This document shows positions 27,197 to 39,914 of a stretch of DNA of 64,000 nucleotides, piece by piece. The position numbers and the translations under genes were made by a program. The stretch is from positions 4,660,001 through 4,724,000 of the forward strand of contig JACCIC010000004.1 of NCBI GenBank assembly GCA_018907035.1, written 5' to 3'. The notes below the pieces were generated by a model. That model did no database searches. It was given only the letters and a program-made list of their open reading frames with translations, and had not been told where the DNA came from. This DNA comes from Sycobia sp. Sy_11 (taxonomy: Eukaryota; Arthropoda; Insecta; Hymenoptera; Epichrysomallidae). Numbering within the stretch: position 1 is the stretch's first letter; the number at the start of each line of letters is the position of its first letter.

Positions 27197-27545
27197 TGTC
27201 TATAGGTCTTACAGTCTCTTTATACTATAAAATGTTATACTAAAATAATGACAGCCAGGCTGCCCTTGTTTATAATTACCGCCGAAGAATCTTAAATAGA
27301 AATTATTACTAAAAATAAAATAAAATTAGATTAAACATTAAAAATAGATTAAAATATTAAAAATAGTAAAAAGTAAATTATATTCTATGTTATAAATAAT
27401 AATGTAAACTATAATAATAATAACTGTTTAATAATAATGTTAACTATATTCTTTTTACTATAATAAAAATAGTAAAAAGTAAATTATATTCTATGTTACG
27501 AAAGGACAACCTGACTGACCCCACCTTTTTAAATTTAAATTTACC
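27191..27545 (-). mobile_element. Fold-back element, truncated copy in opposite orientation
   Basis: It begins with GGTCTTACAGTC and keeps the GACAGCCAGGCTG and GAAGAATCT blocks. It then reaches the central block as its reverse complement (GGACAACCTGACTGACCCC, near 27505) and stops without the second arm. An internal 34-bp segment is duplicated. Confidence 0.6.
27465..27498 (+). repeat. 34-bp direct duplication, second copy (first at 27359-27392)
   Basis: The segment from AAAAATAGTAAAAAG to TTCTATGTTA occurs identically twice, with starts 106 bp apart, inside the truncated fold-back copy. This indicates an internal duplication after or during insertion. Confidence 0.8.
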
Positions 27546-27554
27546 TGAGATGTT

Positions 27555-27586
27555 CGACGTTTCGAACCGCTAGTTCATCGTCAAGG
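27555..27586 (-). other. Small stem-loop with partial hammerhead-like motifs
   Basis: On the - strand a TTGACGAT stretch is followed by a GAAC/GTTC stem and then GAAAC. This resembles the order of a hammerhead ribozyme core, but the first core element differs (TTGACGA rather than CTGANGA) and one base is unpaired. It may be only a chance stem-loop. Confidence 0.15.
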
Positions 27587-27603
27587 AAGGAACTGTCTTT
27601 TAT

Positions 27604-27650
27604 TTTATAAATTTAATTCAAAAGAGTCGGCATAAGTACAATTTTTAATT
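27604..27650 (+). repeat. Diverged repeat shared with 59344-59391
   Basis: The two 47-48 bp segments share GAGTCGGCATAAGTACAATTT / CAGTCGACATAAATACAATTT-type sequence and a common T/A-rich leader. Each lies downstream of a fold-back fragment, suggesting both belong to one larger repeat. Confidence 0.5.
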
Positions 27651-30466
27651 ACATTCAAGTACATTTTCCAAGATATCCCAGAAAATGTTCAAATTTGAAT
27701 AGATTTTTTATATTTTTATGGGTGCTCTATTTTTGCTCCCAATTATTGGGACTAATAAATATATGTCCTTGTGTCAATTACTCGATACTGTAACTTGAAC
27801 TCGGATCACAAAATTATGATCGAGTCACGATGGGTCTCTAAACAATACAAATTAGTTTTATTTTGCTATCGAGTTTTGATTGGTTCAATTCCTCCTTTTT
27901 GAAGCAACATAGCTTTCGAAATTTAGTAACATTTCTTGTTTTATTTTCCTCTCAATATCATATTACTTGTATTAAATAATCGATTAAAAGAAACAAAACT
28001 GATATAAATTTAATTATAATTTGCAGAATTCTATGATTAAAATATTACATGCAAATATTGTAGTTTCATTTTCTAAAAATTGCATTTTTTGATGCTTTAA
28101 GAATATTCAACTGTAGAATAGTTTGACAATGTCAATTAATTAAACATGAAAAATTTCTTTTCGGACCATCTCCAAAAAAGTATCACATTTCTTAACTCCA
28201 ATATTATAATTGAAGAAAAAAATCGATAAAATTCTATACTACATGCAATGTACGATTGAAGAAAAAACTATAACTGAATTCATAAATTTACAATAGTTAA
28301 AGAAATGTTTTGAGTATCATAATCGACGACATCATTATAAAATCTAATTTAATGTTTAAGACTTTTTTATTATTTCTCTATTCAAGGATTACAGTAACCT
28401 GTTTTTTGAAATTAAAAAGTAGAATCCATTATATATTTGGTAAGAATTTTATCAATGTCTGTAACACCTGTAGTCTCCATTTCTTCTAGATATAATCATT
28501 CCCTATCTTCTTTAACAAATTGATTGGGCGTACAACACGTTATTTCACATCACTTCATAACGCATTGTTTACTGGGTGAATGTAAATTTAATAAGGATTT
28601 TTCATTCTATTATTAATTTATTGTTGTTGTATTGAAAATATCAGTTGGTTATTTCGATGTACAATAGATGGCGCAAAATTTACAAGCATTACAAAATTTA
28701 CAACATTTTTTAAGGAAGAATATAGTGAAGTTACGTATATATTATCTGTAATAGAAATATATAATTAATAATCACTACAACGTAAATAAGAATATGATGA
28801 TGATATTATGAATATAATAATGATCTTAAGCTATAGTTCAAAAGAACTCAATAGACTTTTTACTTTGCAAATTACAGATTTACTTTAATAACCGCCTGCT
28901 TAACAGATTTATATACTGATATACGGATGAAATTGCTTCTGAATGTAATTGCAGTTATAGTTGCAATTATTGGGGGATATACTTTGGGATAGTGTCTTTA
29001 TATGCTGGTTGTTGATCCAGATAAAAGAATATTTATAAGATTTATGGAGTTAGTTGTATTTTTAAAATATAATCTATCTTTTAGTGAAACTTTACGGGTG
29101 TTTAACATTGCAAACTGCTGTTTTTCAAAATATACTCAAAATGTGATAAGGTTGCGGAGTTTATATAAACGCGTTTTAACCATCGAAATGGTATTTAAAT
29201 TAAATTTTTTTAATAAAACTTTCATCATCGCTATTCAATAATGATTAACAATATCATCGCTTCGATGATATTCCAAGCTTTCTATTGCTAAGTCTGCTAC
29301 ATTATCTGTATCACACACAGTTTCATAATTTCCTTATTTAATGTTCGTAAATGAAAAAAAAGGAATATATAACATTGCCTGCTTTTAACTTAATCATCAA
29401 TCCAGATGCTGTTATATCGTCTTTCTTAATATATTGAAGTTCCTGTATGATAGTAATACGATACAGACTGTGAAGAGTCGCAGATTGAAATAGTCAAAAT
29501 TTTCGTAACTACACACACACACTTAGGAATAATTTGACCATATTCGAAATCTTCGAAATCATCCCTTAACAATCACACCTATGAGTTGCACTAATTTATA
29601 TCTTGCTAAATGGTTCTTAGATTTTCTTTTAGAATTAACATATTTTAAAATGCGAAGTCTCGATAAAAAAGAATATTAGGGGAAAAACTAACTAATCTTG
29701 GAAGGGTTAAATAGACTTATACATTAGATTTTGTAGAAAAGCAGTTTTTTATTGATTAAGTTTTCTACGATGCTATACGTATTCTCAAAAATTTACCAAA
29801 ACCATTTTTCTTGCATTTTTAGTTTAAGTTATCGCGAAAGATCAAGGTAGCTTGATAATTTTAACTTGATCTTCCTATTAAGCGCATCAAAGAGACAGTT
29901 CGTATTGTGTTATTCGTACGTCTAGCAATAATTTATATCGATGCGTCTTGCGTGTGCAATACAGAAGAGAAACAAAGGGAGTTCATGCGCAGAATTCAAC
30001 TTCCTCAAGAACATTACACACGCGCACGTACACGCATAAAAAGGAAAAAAACGACTAAGCCCTTATACGATACCAGCGCTCAGCAGTATATCTATCATAT
30101 TTTACTTAAATCCACACAGAGGGATTACGATATATCCTCAAACGAAATAAATAATTCCCACCTCCCGATTCTCTCGACTTGAACGCCATTCCAGAATTGC
30201 CGACACTGCGCTCTTTAAGCATCGGCTTACACGAAGCTTTAAAAAAAAAGTGACAGGACGGGCGGTACGGAAGGAGTGAGCATCTACAAATATTCGTACC
30301 GCGCCCGAGCGCCTTACCTTGCCACTTTTAAAAATATCGCCTCGCGTATAAATGAGAGTCGGATCTCCAATAAATTCGGATCGGACACTGCGGCCTCTTA
30401 TATATATACACACACATACGTATGTATTCTATACACTCAAAAGCGCTGCGCATAAACAGCGTTAGT

Positions 30467-30469
<3 letters not shown>

Positions 30470-30524
<55 letters not shown>
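30470..30524. repeat. (TA)n microsatellite
   Basis: About 27 perfect TA units. Confidence 0.95.
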
Positions 30525-30526
<2 letters not shown>

Positions 30527-30828
30527 GTATATACCAATTTTCCCTCGGGGGGTAGCTGTAACAGCCCAACTGGTCTGACCTACGCCCACCACCGTCCACA
30601 CCCGTCCAGTGCGCGGAAACTAATTCGGCAAATCAGCCCCAAGCAATCCTCGAAAGAGCATCTCCTCGCGGTGCGGGTCAGTATCTCTCTCCTGCGGTCC
30701 ATCAATCGCGCGGCTGCCCAGCCGCTACGCGGTGAAAATTTAATCGCGCTCTCCGCGGCCGAGACAAATACGGAAAAATAGAGTCAGAGAGGGAGAGACA
30801 GAGTGAGCGACAGACAGAAAGATAGTGA

Positions 30829-30829
<1 letters not shown>

Positions 30830-30855
<26 letters not shown>
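30830..30855. repeat. (GA)n microsatellite
   Basis: GA tract preceded by GACAGA-like degenerate units from 30784. Confidence 0.9.
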
Positions 30856-30861
<6 letters not shown>

Positions 30862-31052
30862 GTCGAAAGAGATAAGGAGAAGGCGGTTGAGGGGGGGAGG
30901 AGCGCGAGCTGCGCGTGTAAGCGCGTGGCCAGGTCCATAAATAAAAGAAGAGGGATCACCGGGACCGCATCGTTGCCACAGGTGCAGGTGCGCGCGATAG
31001 CTTCCGTACGACGAGGAGAGCGAGCCGAGCCCTTATGGGCGCGTACGCCCGG

Positions 31053-31090
31053 TATATAAGCGAGGCGCTGCGGTGAATTTTCTCCCCCCG
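31053..31090 (+). promoter_or_regulatory. Candidate TATA box in a GC-rich island
   Basis: A lone TATATAAG in GC-rich sequence has the right form for a core promoter, but no initiator or downstream gene is recognisable. Confidence 0.2.
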
Positions 31091-31689
31091 TCGAGCGCGC
31101 GCGCTAGAGTGTCGGGCACGAACCCGGCAGGAGTGCGGAGGGAGGGGGGAGGGTGGACTTCATAAGAGTATAAATTTTCCAGATTACCCGCGGCCTCTTG
31201 CGGAAGAGTATAGCTCTTAAATAAATACGTGGGCCGCAGTATTTTTTCCAGCATCCCCTCCTCTTCCTCCCTCCACCACGCGTAGACGTTGTTTCTTACG
31301 GCTCCCTTCCTGCTCTATCTCTGTCTCTTGCTCGCTTAGTTCTTTATAGAGTCTTACTTATGCCGAGAGAATAAGGAGAATGGGAATGCGGTGGATGGAA
31401 TAGCGGTTGGCAAAGGAGAAATGGTGTCGTCTTTATATATATATACCAGCGAAAAACAATTTCGCGTCAGGATTTTCGAGCTCGCTACTTTTGCGGCGTC
31501 ACCTCCTCCCTCGACCCCGGGTGCTATTACGTAAATGTACACATAGATATTTTCGGATATTACACTTATGTATATGAGGCGCCGGCGTATTTTCGAATGA
31601 TTTAGCGTTCCTTTATAAGCTTGACGTTATTGTTCCAAAAGTGCCCGCGCTCGCGTTCGATGTTTATAATTCATTATTGTTCGAGAGAA

Positions 31690-31691
<2 letters not shown>

Positions 31692-31748
<57 letters not shown>
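31692..31748. repeat. (GA)n microsatellite
   Basis: About 28 perfect GA units. Confidence 0.95.
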
Positions 31749-31749
<1 letters not shown>

Positions 31750-31751
<2 letters not shown>

Positions 31752-33300
31752 AGCAAAAATTGCACCGGGAAAGTGGCAAAAGAATTAATATCGCTTAAAG
31801 TTGGGCACTTTCCTAGATTATTACAGTTATTTTTCTTTTTTCTATGCACCTGCTGCACTTTACTTTAAGATGCTTGATAATGGCAAAGAATTCTGATCAT
31901 GAGTGAAAGCGAATAATTTGAGAAAATATCAAAGATCGATAATATACGTATAAACAAGTATTAAGGGGATCAACTCATGAAGGTCGGTAAATATTGATAG
32001 ATTTTCTGGTAGCCTGTTAAATATTTAATTTATTCCGGGACTGTTTATCAGACATAAAATATAATTTCGTTTTATATAAATTTATTAATAAATGGTAGAA
32101 TAATATGCTATAACATTGAGTGAAACAGATTTAAATAATAACATTCAAATTAACAGGTGTATTAGGCCCAAATGCACACTGATAAGTGTTTTCTCTGCAT
32201 TTAAAGTTATTTCGAAGTTTAATTTCACCAATAACTTTTCCTTGCCTATTTTTTTTTTCATTCTTTTCTTCCTTGCCATAATTCTCTTCATTTTTGGCCA
32301 TAATCACTAAAAAAGACAAGTGAAACTACACAAATGTGATTTGCTTTGAAAAAATGAATAAAAAATTATTGGTTCATTATTGAAACGTATCAATTGTATA
32401 TATATATTAGAAGTTCATTAAATAGTTTATATGTAACCTCCTTATTTACAGCTGAATTCATTATGACAATGTTCTAGATTAATTAAAAACATGTACATTG
32501 CACGTAGAATAAATGGATAAAGTGAGAATGTACCGGCGTAAAAATCGGTAAAGGCGTTTCCTGAAAAATCATGTTTATCAAAGCGGAATCTATGATAACT
32601 CGAACATTACTTTATGGATATCCCTTTTTCTGTTTTCTTTTATTTTAATATAGATTAAATTAGATGATTTGAAGCTAAGACCTAAATCAAAATACATTTG
32701 TTGTTACTCTCTATTCATCGTAATTTTATGGAGGAAATAATCATTAAAAAACACTTTCGATAATTTAAATATGAGTAATTTTCTATTTTTTCATATTTCA
32801 ATGATATTATAAACTTTATCTGCAGTAAATACTATTAAATTAAGAAAGATTCTACGTTTTTCGATTTTAAACAATTGACTACTGTTAACGATGGAAGATA
32901 CGATCGTTGCGATACACATAAAAAATTTAAACAAGTCTATTTTTTAAAAAAAAAATATTCTGTATCTTAAAACATATAACATGTGTAAAAAACTGCGAGT
33001 TATTTATCTACATTTGTTTTGAGAAAAAAGGTCCCGAAATTCACTGTAATTTTCGGTTGCTGAATAAGCACCTCCCCTTAAAACTTCAAATAACTTTAAT
33101 TCGATTATACACACAGGCGACACAAATTTTACATATCTAGCATAATTCACTTAAGTAAATGTGCGAATGTAGCAGGAAAAAAAAACGATCCCGACCTCCG
33201 TAATTTATTTTCAAGTATAAATCACGTTTCGCTCGCAGATATTTTGTAAACATTCGGGATAAAATTAGAACCCGGCAGGCGGAGTTATAAATTTAGATTC
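31750..33300. other. AT-rich stretch, no gene seen
   Basis: Unique AT-rich sequence, with only short chance frames and homopolymer A/T runs. Confidence 0.6.
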
Positions 33301-33897
33301 TTTTAAAAATTTCACAGTTCGGGGCTAAATTTGTATCATTGCCGCGAGCGCTTACTCGAATTCGCTTAAAGAGAAAAAAAACCACGAGTTCTTCTTACGC
33401 TCAAAACCCGAAAAGGTATAAGGAGCCAGGAGGGAACAACCCCGTATATAACTTCCCTCTCGAGCGTAGCTCGGCTCCTAATCCTGAAATATTTACCAAT
33501 ATGTATCGGCAGTCACGGGCGCGAACCGAGCAGCCGGCCGGCCTTCGGCAGCTAATGCTGTTTAAAAAATAAAAGCATCTGTACGTCGGAGGGCTATTGG
33601 CCTCGAAACAAATCGTTAAGCACACGGACGGAACTGCAAATACAAGCACACGCGCGCACAAGTAGACACGGAGGTGCCCGGGATCGCAGCCCAACGCGAA
33701 ACATTTTTATCCAATCCTTTTACGTTTCGGTTCGATCTCTGCACGCACCCGGCCCATTCGTTTCCCCCTGCTCGCGCCTCTCTCGCATACGCGCTTCCAT
33801 TTTTTTTGCACGCACCAGCGCTCCTTTTTTACCTCTAGACAAGTTCGACGCGAGAAAGAGAGAGATAGATAGATAGATAGACAGATAGATAGATAGG

Positions 33898-33958
<61 letters not shown>

Positions 33959-35790
33959 GGTCGTAAAAAATACCGAACCCGGACGGAAGTCCGCGCGCCA
34001 GGTCGTTCTCAAATATACCGACAATGGCACCTTTCGCACGTTTGGGCTTAGATATATGTACGTACTCACACACTCACACGTGCACGCATATAAAAGTAAA
34101 TCGTCCGCAACCCCGAACGTCCCGCTAAGGCAGTCCTTCCTCGCAAAGTTTGCCCTCCACCCCACGCCTCATTTCTCTCGCGCCGTTAGCTCCCCGGGAG
34201 AGCTCTGAAAAATCACGGGAAGACGCGAGAGGCGTTCGTTGGGATTGAATTCGATATCGCGACGCCCGAGCGCCGCCGCTGCGTCCTCGTCGTTCCGAAA
34301 TGCTTGAAATTTTCAAACGTCCTACACGCCTCTCCGCTCCCCTAGGTTCCACCCCCTCCTGATCTATTTGTCTCCCCCCCCCTCTTTCTGTCGTCCCCCT
34401 GTCCAAAGACGCATTATCCATCCAGACGGGTTTTTGAGAAGGGCGCGTCGGGAGAAAATTTTCGTCTTCGCAGGTGTAGCGCATATATGTGTAAAAAAGT
34501 CACGCTTGCATATATATATATAGGTGGCACAAGTGGCGCGTAACGGCCCGCGCGCCCCGGAAAATATTTGCTCCTTATTCCCGCGTGCTATTTTCTTTTC
34601 TTTGGCCCTTCGAGGACAATGGCTGCGCGGCGCGGCCGGGTGCTGCCCTACTTCATTTTTATGTCGGAAGTGCCTTGCGAAGAGGGGGCGTCTAATAAAA
34701 GCTCCCTCGGTGATTTATCGCGATTAAAATCTGATAAAAGCCCGAGAGTTTCCTATAATAATTTTTGAGCATTAGATCGTAAACACTTGCGCGACGGTAA
34801 ATGGGGGGGGGGGAGAGGAGACCCTGTATATGGACATAGTTTCTTTGCGAAGAGCTCGGTCGGGGCAGAGAAAATTTCATTAAAATCAATAAGCAATCGT
34901 AAAAAGAAGAATTGAGAACAAGATGAAATTGCATCGTGATGGGAAGTAAAACGGTGCCTATCTACGTCCGTATATACACTCGCGGTATTTTTATCCTTCT
35001 TCCTGCCATTCCCGCCGACAATGCCTCGTCGTCGTTGTAATCGAAAGCTTTGCGGACGGACGAGGGACTCGAAGACGGTTGCCGCGGAGGAATGATGAAT
35101 TTCACGGATTAAGGGCAGCGTGTTTGGCCACCGGCGAGCAGAGACAGCACGAAGACATATGTGTCCGTCGCTCGCGCCGTTTCAACGTGATCGATCGCAC
35201 ATCTATATCGACGTTCGTTTAACAGTGATTCAATGACGCTACGTTGTCACTGGCTCGAGCATAAGACAAATAATTCTAATCGAATTTACGCAATTATATC
35301 TCTCTTCGTCGGATAATATCACATCGTGTCGATATATTTAATAGGCTAGTCATTTCTATGATTTCGCTCGGTTATACCTCTATGTCAATTACTCGCTTAA
35401 CCAATTATGTACGGTCACAGATTTTTCCTGATATTTTTACAACTGACGATGAATCCTATATATGAGTCACACCGTAGGCAAGTAAATTCTCTTAACCGGC
35501 TATATCGCTTTTTCACAACGGAACAATGATATAATAAAACAATCTATAAGTGGATGTCAATTATATACCATTGTCTAGCTGTTAGAAAGAAAACACCGCG
35601 GACTTGCGCAATATCCGTTATGTGAGTAACAGAACTATCGGCTGAATCCGCGAATGCAGCTGTCGATATCTCCTCTAGCCGCCCGCTTTAACGGTCGTAT
35701 ACGGACGTCGGAGGAAATCGCGGGCGAATATTGCCCGCACTTCTTTCGCCCGTGCAATTTCTTTGGAAATTTCGTCGATGATTACAGCCG
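33300..35790. other. Long composite GC-rich region
   Basis: The largest GC-rich block, with a GATA/GA tract (33853-33953), C- and G-runs (34373, 34804) and repeat-poor complex sequence at 34960-35260 and 35580-35780. Frames up to about 150 codons are open on several strands without domains. Hidden exons or regulatory modules are possible. Confidence 0.45.
33853..33953. repeat. (GATA)n(GA)n compound microsatellite
   Basis: GATA units (about 33864-33896) run into a GA tract (33909-33953). Confidence 0.95.
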
Positions 35791-37000
35791 ATGATTTGTA
35801 GAAGGAAGTTCTGAATCTGGAGTATTATGTGATAATTTTTGAAGATTCCAATCTAGGTTTTCCTATAGTGTTATACGCGGGTTTTATCTTCTTTTTATCT
35901 AAGGATTAAAGAAGAGTGAAAATAATTTTTGGTACAACACATGTCACGTAAAAAAAGAATCATCGCTTAATCATTTTTAACATTACCTTTACGTTATATT
36001 TTATTTATTCATATATAGATGTACCAGAATTGTTTTATATATAGTGAAATGTGACTTTGAAAATATTTTCAATATCAGAAAATGAATAATTACGAAGGTT
36101 TGATAAAGTAAATAGTAAAACATTAATCGATTACTAGAACAAGTTATAAAAATAATTTAATTTAAATTAAACGGAAATGTTTTATAATGTTCGTTTCACA
36201 TTAAATACATTTTACCGTAATATAATTTGAAATAAAAATTTAAGAGCTTATTGGGTACTCATACAACTTTGATGCAATAATCCATACTTGTAATGATAAC
36301 TGTTCAGTAGTTTTTCCAAAACAATCTGTTTTTTTATAACGTATACAACAGCGCTTCAAAGTTAACTAGGTCGCCCTTTAGGCCAAATGTAATTCATAAT
36401 AATATTGAATAAATTAATGGAACTGAGTAACATAAGAAAATAGATGGAATGTCAGAAAAGGATTAAATATTAAATTTATTAAATTTATCATTATGACGTA
36501 AAAACACTACAATGTCGTCACGAGGTCATCACGAAAAACTTTCTTTAATTTGCTGATGATTTATACATCAATTACTATATTCATGTCCTTTAATTTGGAT
36601 AAACCAAAAGTCGTACTGCTGAAAAATGAGTCATTCCTCAATATTAATGCTTTCAACGCGAGTAAATATTTTTGATACTTGGAAACCTGCGAAATATAAT
36701 ATAAGAAATAATATAATATAAATATAATATAAGAGAAATATAATACAAGACCTGCGAAGATAATACCAGAAATTATAATATAATAATATATCTAGTAATA
36801 AATATGACTAATCACTGAATTCCTATCTTTCTGACATGAAATCGAAACAAAAAAGATAAATTAGGTACATAACCTGTAGAAAACGAACTCTAATCGTCTC
36901 AGCGCAATTCCCATGTATTATGAAAAACATAATTCACGTGACAGAAAACGATGTCTCGATCCTGCACACTAGAGGGCAAGAAAACAGGAGCTCGACTCTC
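35790..37000. other. AT-rich stretch, no gene seen
   Basis: It contains a degenerate (ATAAT)n-like patch at 36697-36790. Nothing else recognised. Confidence 0.6.
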
Positions 37001-37252
37001 GAAACAATTATGACGCGTCGATCAGCGAAAGAAGCAAGAACCAACATGGACGAGGTAAACCAAACGCGACGTCGGCCGGGAACGAAGATTTCCCGGCGTA
37101 ACTCGTACTTTATCAGCGCAAACCGTTTAACTCGCGCGTCCGTCAAGGCGAGAGCGACACGAGCGAGGGAAACCAGCGGAAGAAAAGGGAAGGAGAAGAA
37201 AAAAAATCACCCTCCCCGACGTTATGACGAATCGTCGAGCCGTAGAGATGCT

Positions 37253-37255
<3 letters not shown>

Positions 37256-37307
<52 letters not shown>
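37256..37307. repeat. (TA)n microsatellite
   Basis: About 25 TA units. Confidence 0.95.
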
Positions 37308-37309
<2 letters not shown>

Positions 37310-37358
37310 AAACGCCATTTGTCCCTATCATTTGTCTCTGGTTTACTCTCTCACTCTC

Positions 37359-37360
<2 letters not shown>

Positions 37361-37398
<38 letters not shown>
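37361..37398. repeat. (CT)n microsatellite
   Basis: About 19 CT units. Confidence 0.95.
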
Positions 37399-37401
<3 letters not shown>

Positions 37402-37589
37402 CCCGTTCTCTATTTCGTCTTATCTCCTATATGGCTGGGCTACGGTCGTCTCACCGGGTTCCGCGAGAGATCACCGCTTACATAGAGCCAACCGGCTGGA
37501 GAGGGAAGGGGGGATGAAAAAGCGTAGACGTGGAGCGATAGGCGGAGGGAGGAAGGAGAACGTTCAAGGGCGGCCGCGCGTGCAGCTAT

Positions 37590-37592
<3 letters not shown>

Positions 37593-37623
<31 letters not shown>
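37593..37623. repeat. (TA)n microsatellite
   Basis: About 15 TA units. Confidence 0.95.
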
Positions 37624-37627
<4 letters not shown>

Positions 37628-38371
37628 CAGGGTGGAATCCGACTCACGTATATAGGAGGAAATTGCGGGGCGCACCGGCTGCTTGGCCGGCTCCGCTTTT
37701 AATTTTATCTTCTCCCTAACCATCTCCTCCCCCCCTCAACCGACCTCCTTCATCTATACGTACAACCCGCTTCCTTCTCCAGAGACTTTACGGAAGCGGC
37801 GCGCGTCCGTTTCCTATGGCCGTAACCGCAGATCCGAGGACGTAGTCATCGGCGTCCTAGGCCAGAGACCCGTGTTCTACTCTTACTGATAAAAAGAAAA
37901 AAAAAGAGAAGAGATGCTCCGCCGACTTCGCTCCGGTCTCCTCTAATACAGTGTATCTGTATGTGTGCCAATAAACGGTCGGGCAGAGGTAGTTCGTTTG
38001 CCGCAGCTGTTCTCGAATTACGCGACAGCAGAGTGTATGGCATACGTTTGAAAACTTCGGGGGATCTTGGATTTTAAATTGGATTATTTAAGCCTTTTTT
38101 AATAAAATTAAAGCAGCAACAAGTTTATGCCCTTCGCGAATAGAATAGTTTTGTAGATAAAATAAAATAAGTATAGATAAAAGTTAATTGTAAGCGAAAT
38201 GTGTTTGCTTCTGCCTATTACTAAGCTGATCTCATCGTTAAGATGGCACGTGATCTATATTACTATATGTAGAAAATCAAAAAATTAAAGAAAAAACTTA
38301 TTATCATGTACGAAGGACTATTTTATTTTTTAGAATTTAAAATTGTACTTATATGTCAACTGATCTGAATA

Positions 38372-38825
38372 AAATTAATAAATATTTTTATCGGTCTTAC
38401 AGTCTTTATACTACAATATATTATACTAAAATAAGGACAATCAGACTGTCCTTGTTTATAGTCACCCCGAAGAATCTGAAGTAAAACTTATTACTACAAT
38501 AAATTATATTAAAAATTAAAAATTAAAAATAAATTGGGCACCAAAGGTGAATCTAAATTTAAGGTAGTGGGGGGCAGTCAGATTGTCCTTTACTAACATA
38601 GAATATTGTTTTCATTATTTTTATTTTATTTATTATTTTATTTTTATTTTATTATTAAGTTTATTTTATTTTTATTTTTAATTTTTAATATAATTTATTG
38701 CAGTAATAAGTTTTATTTCAGATTCTTCTGGGGTGAATATAAACAAGAACAGTCTGATTGTCATTATTATCGTTAATATATTATATTATAAAGACTGTGA
38801 AACCGATAAAAATATTTATTAATTT
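38372..38825. mobile_element. Fold-back (MITE-like) element, complete copy
   Basis: Two arms of roughly 150 bp are inverted copies of one another. They start AAATTAATAAAT, then share ATCGGT plus ACAGTCTTTATA-type sequence, a GACAATCAGACTGT block and a GAAGAATCTGA block. The centre is AT-rich and holds a short G-rich motif followed by a CAGTCAGATTGTCC block. There is no open frame, so the element would be non-autonomous. Target duplications are obscured by the AT-rich flanks. Confidence 0.8.
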
Positions 38826-39145
38826 ATCTTATTTTTCGGACTGTTTTTCTCGCTTTCTATTATTTATCGATTGAAATTGCGCAGAATTTAAAATTTAGAC
38901 GTGGATAGAATTGAAGATTGCACTTAACTTATTTATTAAATGAATATTTTTAAAAAGACTAGGTTAATTACTGGTTTTTTATAGTCTACTGTCGATTTTA
39001 ATCTTAACAATTTTTCTACCGCAATGAATCGCATAATTACAAATACAGACTGGCTGTGATCGTAATCTATGATTACTTTTTATATGTTCGTTATATAAGA
39101 ATCCTTTTTGAAATAATAAATATAAAATCACACGATGAATTCACT

Positions 39146-39147
<2 letters not shown>

Positions 39148-39198
<51 letters not shown>
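39148..39198. repeat. (TA)n microsatellite
   Basis: About 25 TA units. Confidence 0.95.
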
Positions 39199-39201
<3 letters not shown>

Positions 39202-39500
39202 TAATGAAAGATTTTGTTCCATTGTCATATATAAAAGCTCATATCGACAGCAAAAAAGACCGAAAAAAAGACACCTATTTCTTCTTTCCTCTTAATTTCC
39301 TTTGCTTTTTCGGGACTTGTCACTTTTCTCCACCCTCGCACTCTGCACACCTTCGTCGCACACACTCAACTCCTTGCAATATATATTTGTCCCCTTTTTC
39401 CCATTTCATCCTGCTCCTATTTTCTCTCATCCGCCCTCTGTCGCCCGACTCCTGTCCCTGCTCGGCCACCGTACTCTTCTTCACCTTTATCCGTATATAG

Positions 39501-39503
<3 letters not shown>

Positions 39504-39557
<54 letters not shown>
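39504..39557. repeat. (TA)n microsatellite
   Basis: About 27 TA units. Confidence 0.95.
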
Positions 39558-39559
<2 letters not shown>

Positions 39560-39561
<2 letters not shown>

Positions 39562-39850
39562 CGGTTCCTTCGATATCCCTTCCGAATTATTTGGAGCTGG
39601 GCCGGCGCGCTTGTTAAACGACGAGACGACGCGCCACTGCGAATGGGACGGACTAATTGCAACGCTTCATTCCGCGGCGCGCCGCCGTTCTATTTCGCCG
39701 CCTCCTTCTTTTTTTTTTTTTTTGTTGCCCGGACTCGGGCAATTTAACGCGAAAAGTTGCAATTATTTTGGCTCTTTTTTACGGCAGCGGCGCGGCGTTT
39801 TAACTACTTCCTAGCTGGCGTGTCTTTCGTCGAGCCGGAATTGGATAATT
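39560..39850. other. Small GC-rich island between two TA tracts
   Basis: GC-rich sequence with a T-run (39708-39723), bounded on both sides by long TA tracts. No supported frame. Confidence 0.45.
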
Positions 39851-39851
39851 T

Positions 39852-39853
<2 letters not shown>

Positions 39854-39910
<57 letters not shown>
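39854..39910. repeat. (TA)n microsatellite
   Basis: About 28 TA units. Confidence 0.95.

Positions 39911-39914
<4 letters not shown>

Larger units (their letters stand above)
26370..30190. other. AT-rich stretch with repeats
   Basis: It contains the exon-like block at 26919, a TA tract (27151-27192) and the truncated fold-back copy. From about 27650 to 30190 I see no feature. Confidence 0.55.
30190..31640. other. CpG-rich island with TA and GA tracts
   Basis: It contains a 27-unit TA tract, a GA tract near 30830-30855, CGCG clusters and a TATATAAG element at 31053. The frames are low-complexity or Arg/Ser/Ala-rich shadows. Confidence 0.5.
37000..38050. other. CpG-rich island with TA-CT-TA tracts
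   Basis: Three long dinucleotide tracts are spread over 370 bp of GC-rich DNA. The 223-codon + strand frame at 36920-37591 runs through the tracts (IYIYIY, SLSLSL) and is not credible as a gene. Confidence 0.55.
38826..39560. other. AT-rich stretch with two TA tracts, no gene seen
   Basis: A pyrimidine-rich stretch (39270-39490) lies between TA tracts at 39148 and 39504. Its frames depend on the tracts. Confidence 0.55.

Noticed and set aside
33727..33740. GGTTCGATCTC, resembling a tRNA T-arm
   Set aside because: The required C at the end of the loop is missing and no cloverleaf can be drawn around it.
33707..34165. 152-codon - strand frame
   Set aside because: The middle is a GA/GATA tract translation (SLSLSL, LSIYLS).
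36920..37591. 223-codon + strand frame
   Set aside because: It reads through TA and CT tracts and is otherwise compositional.
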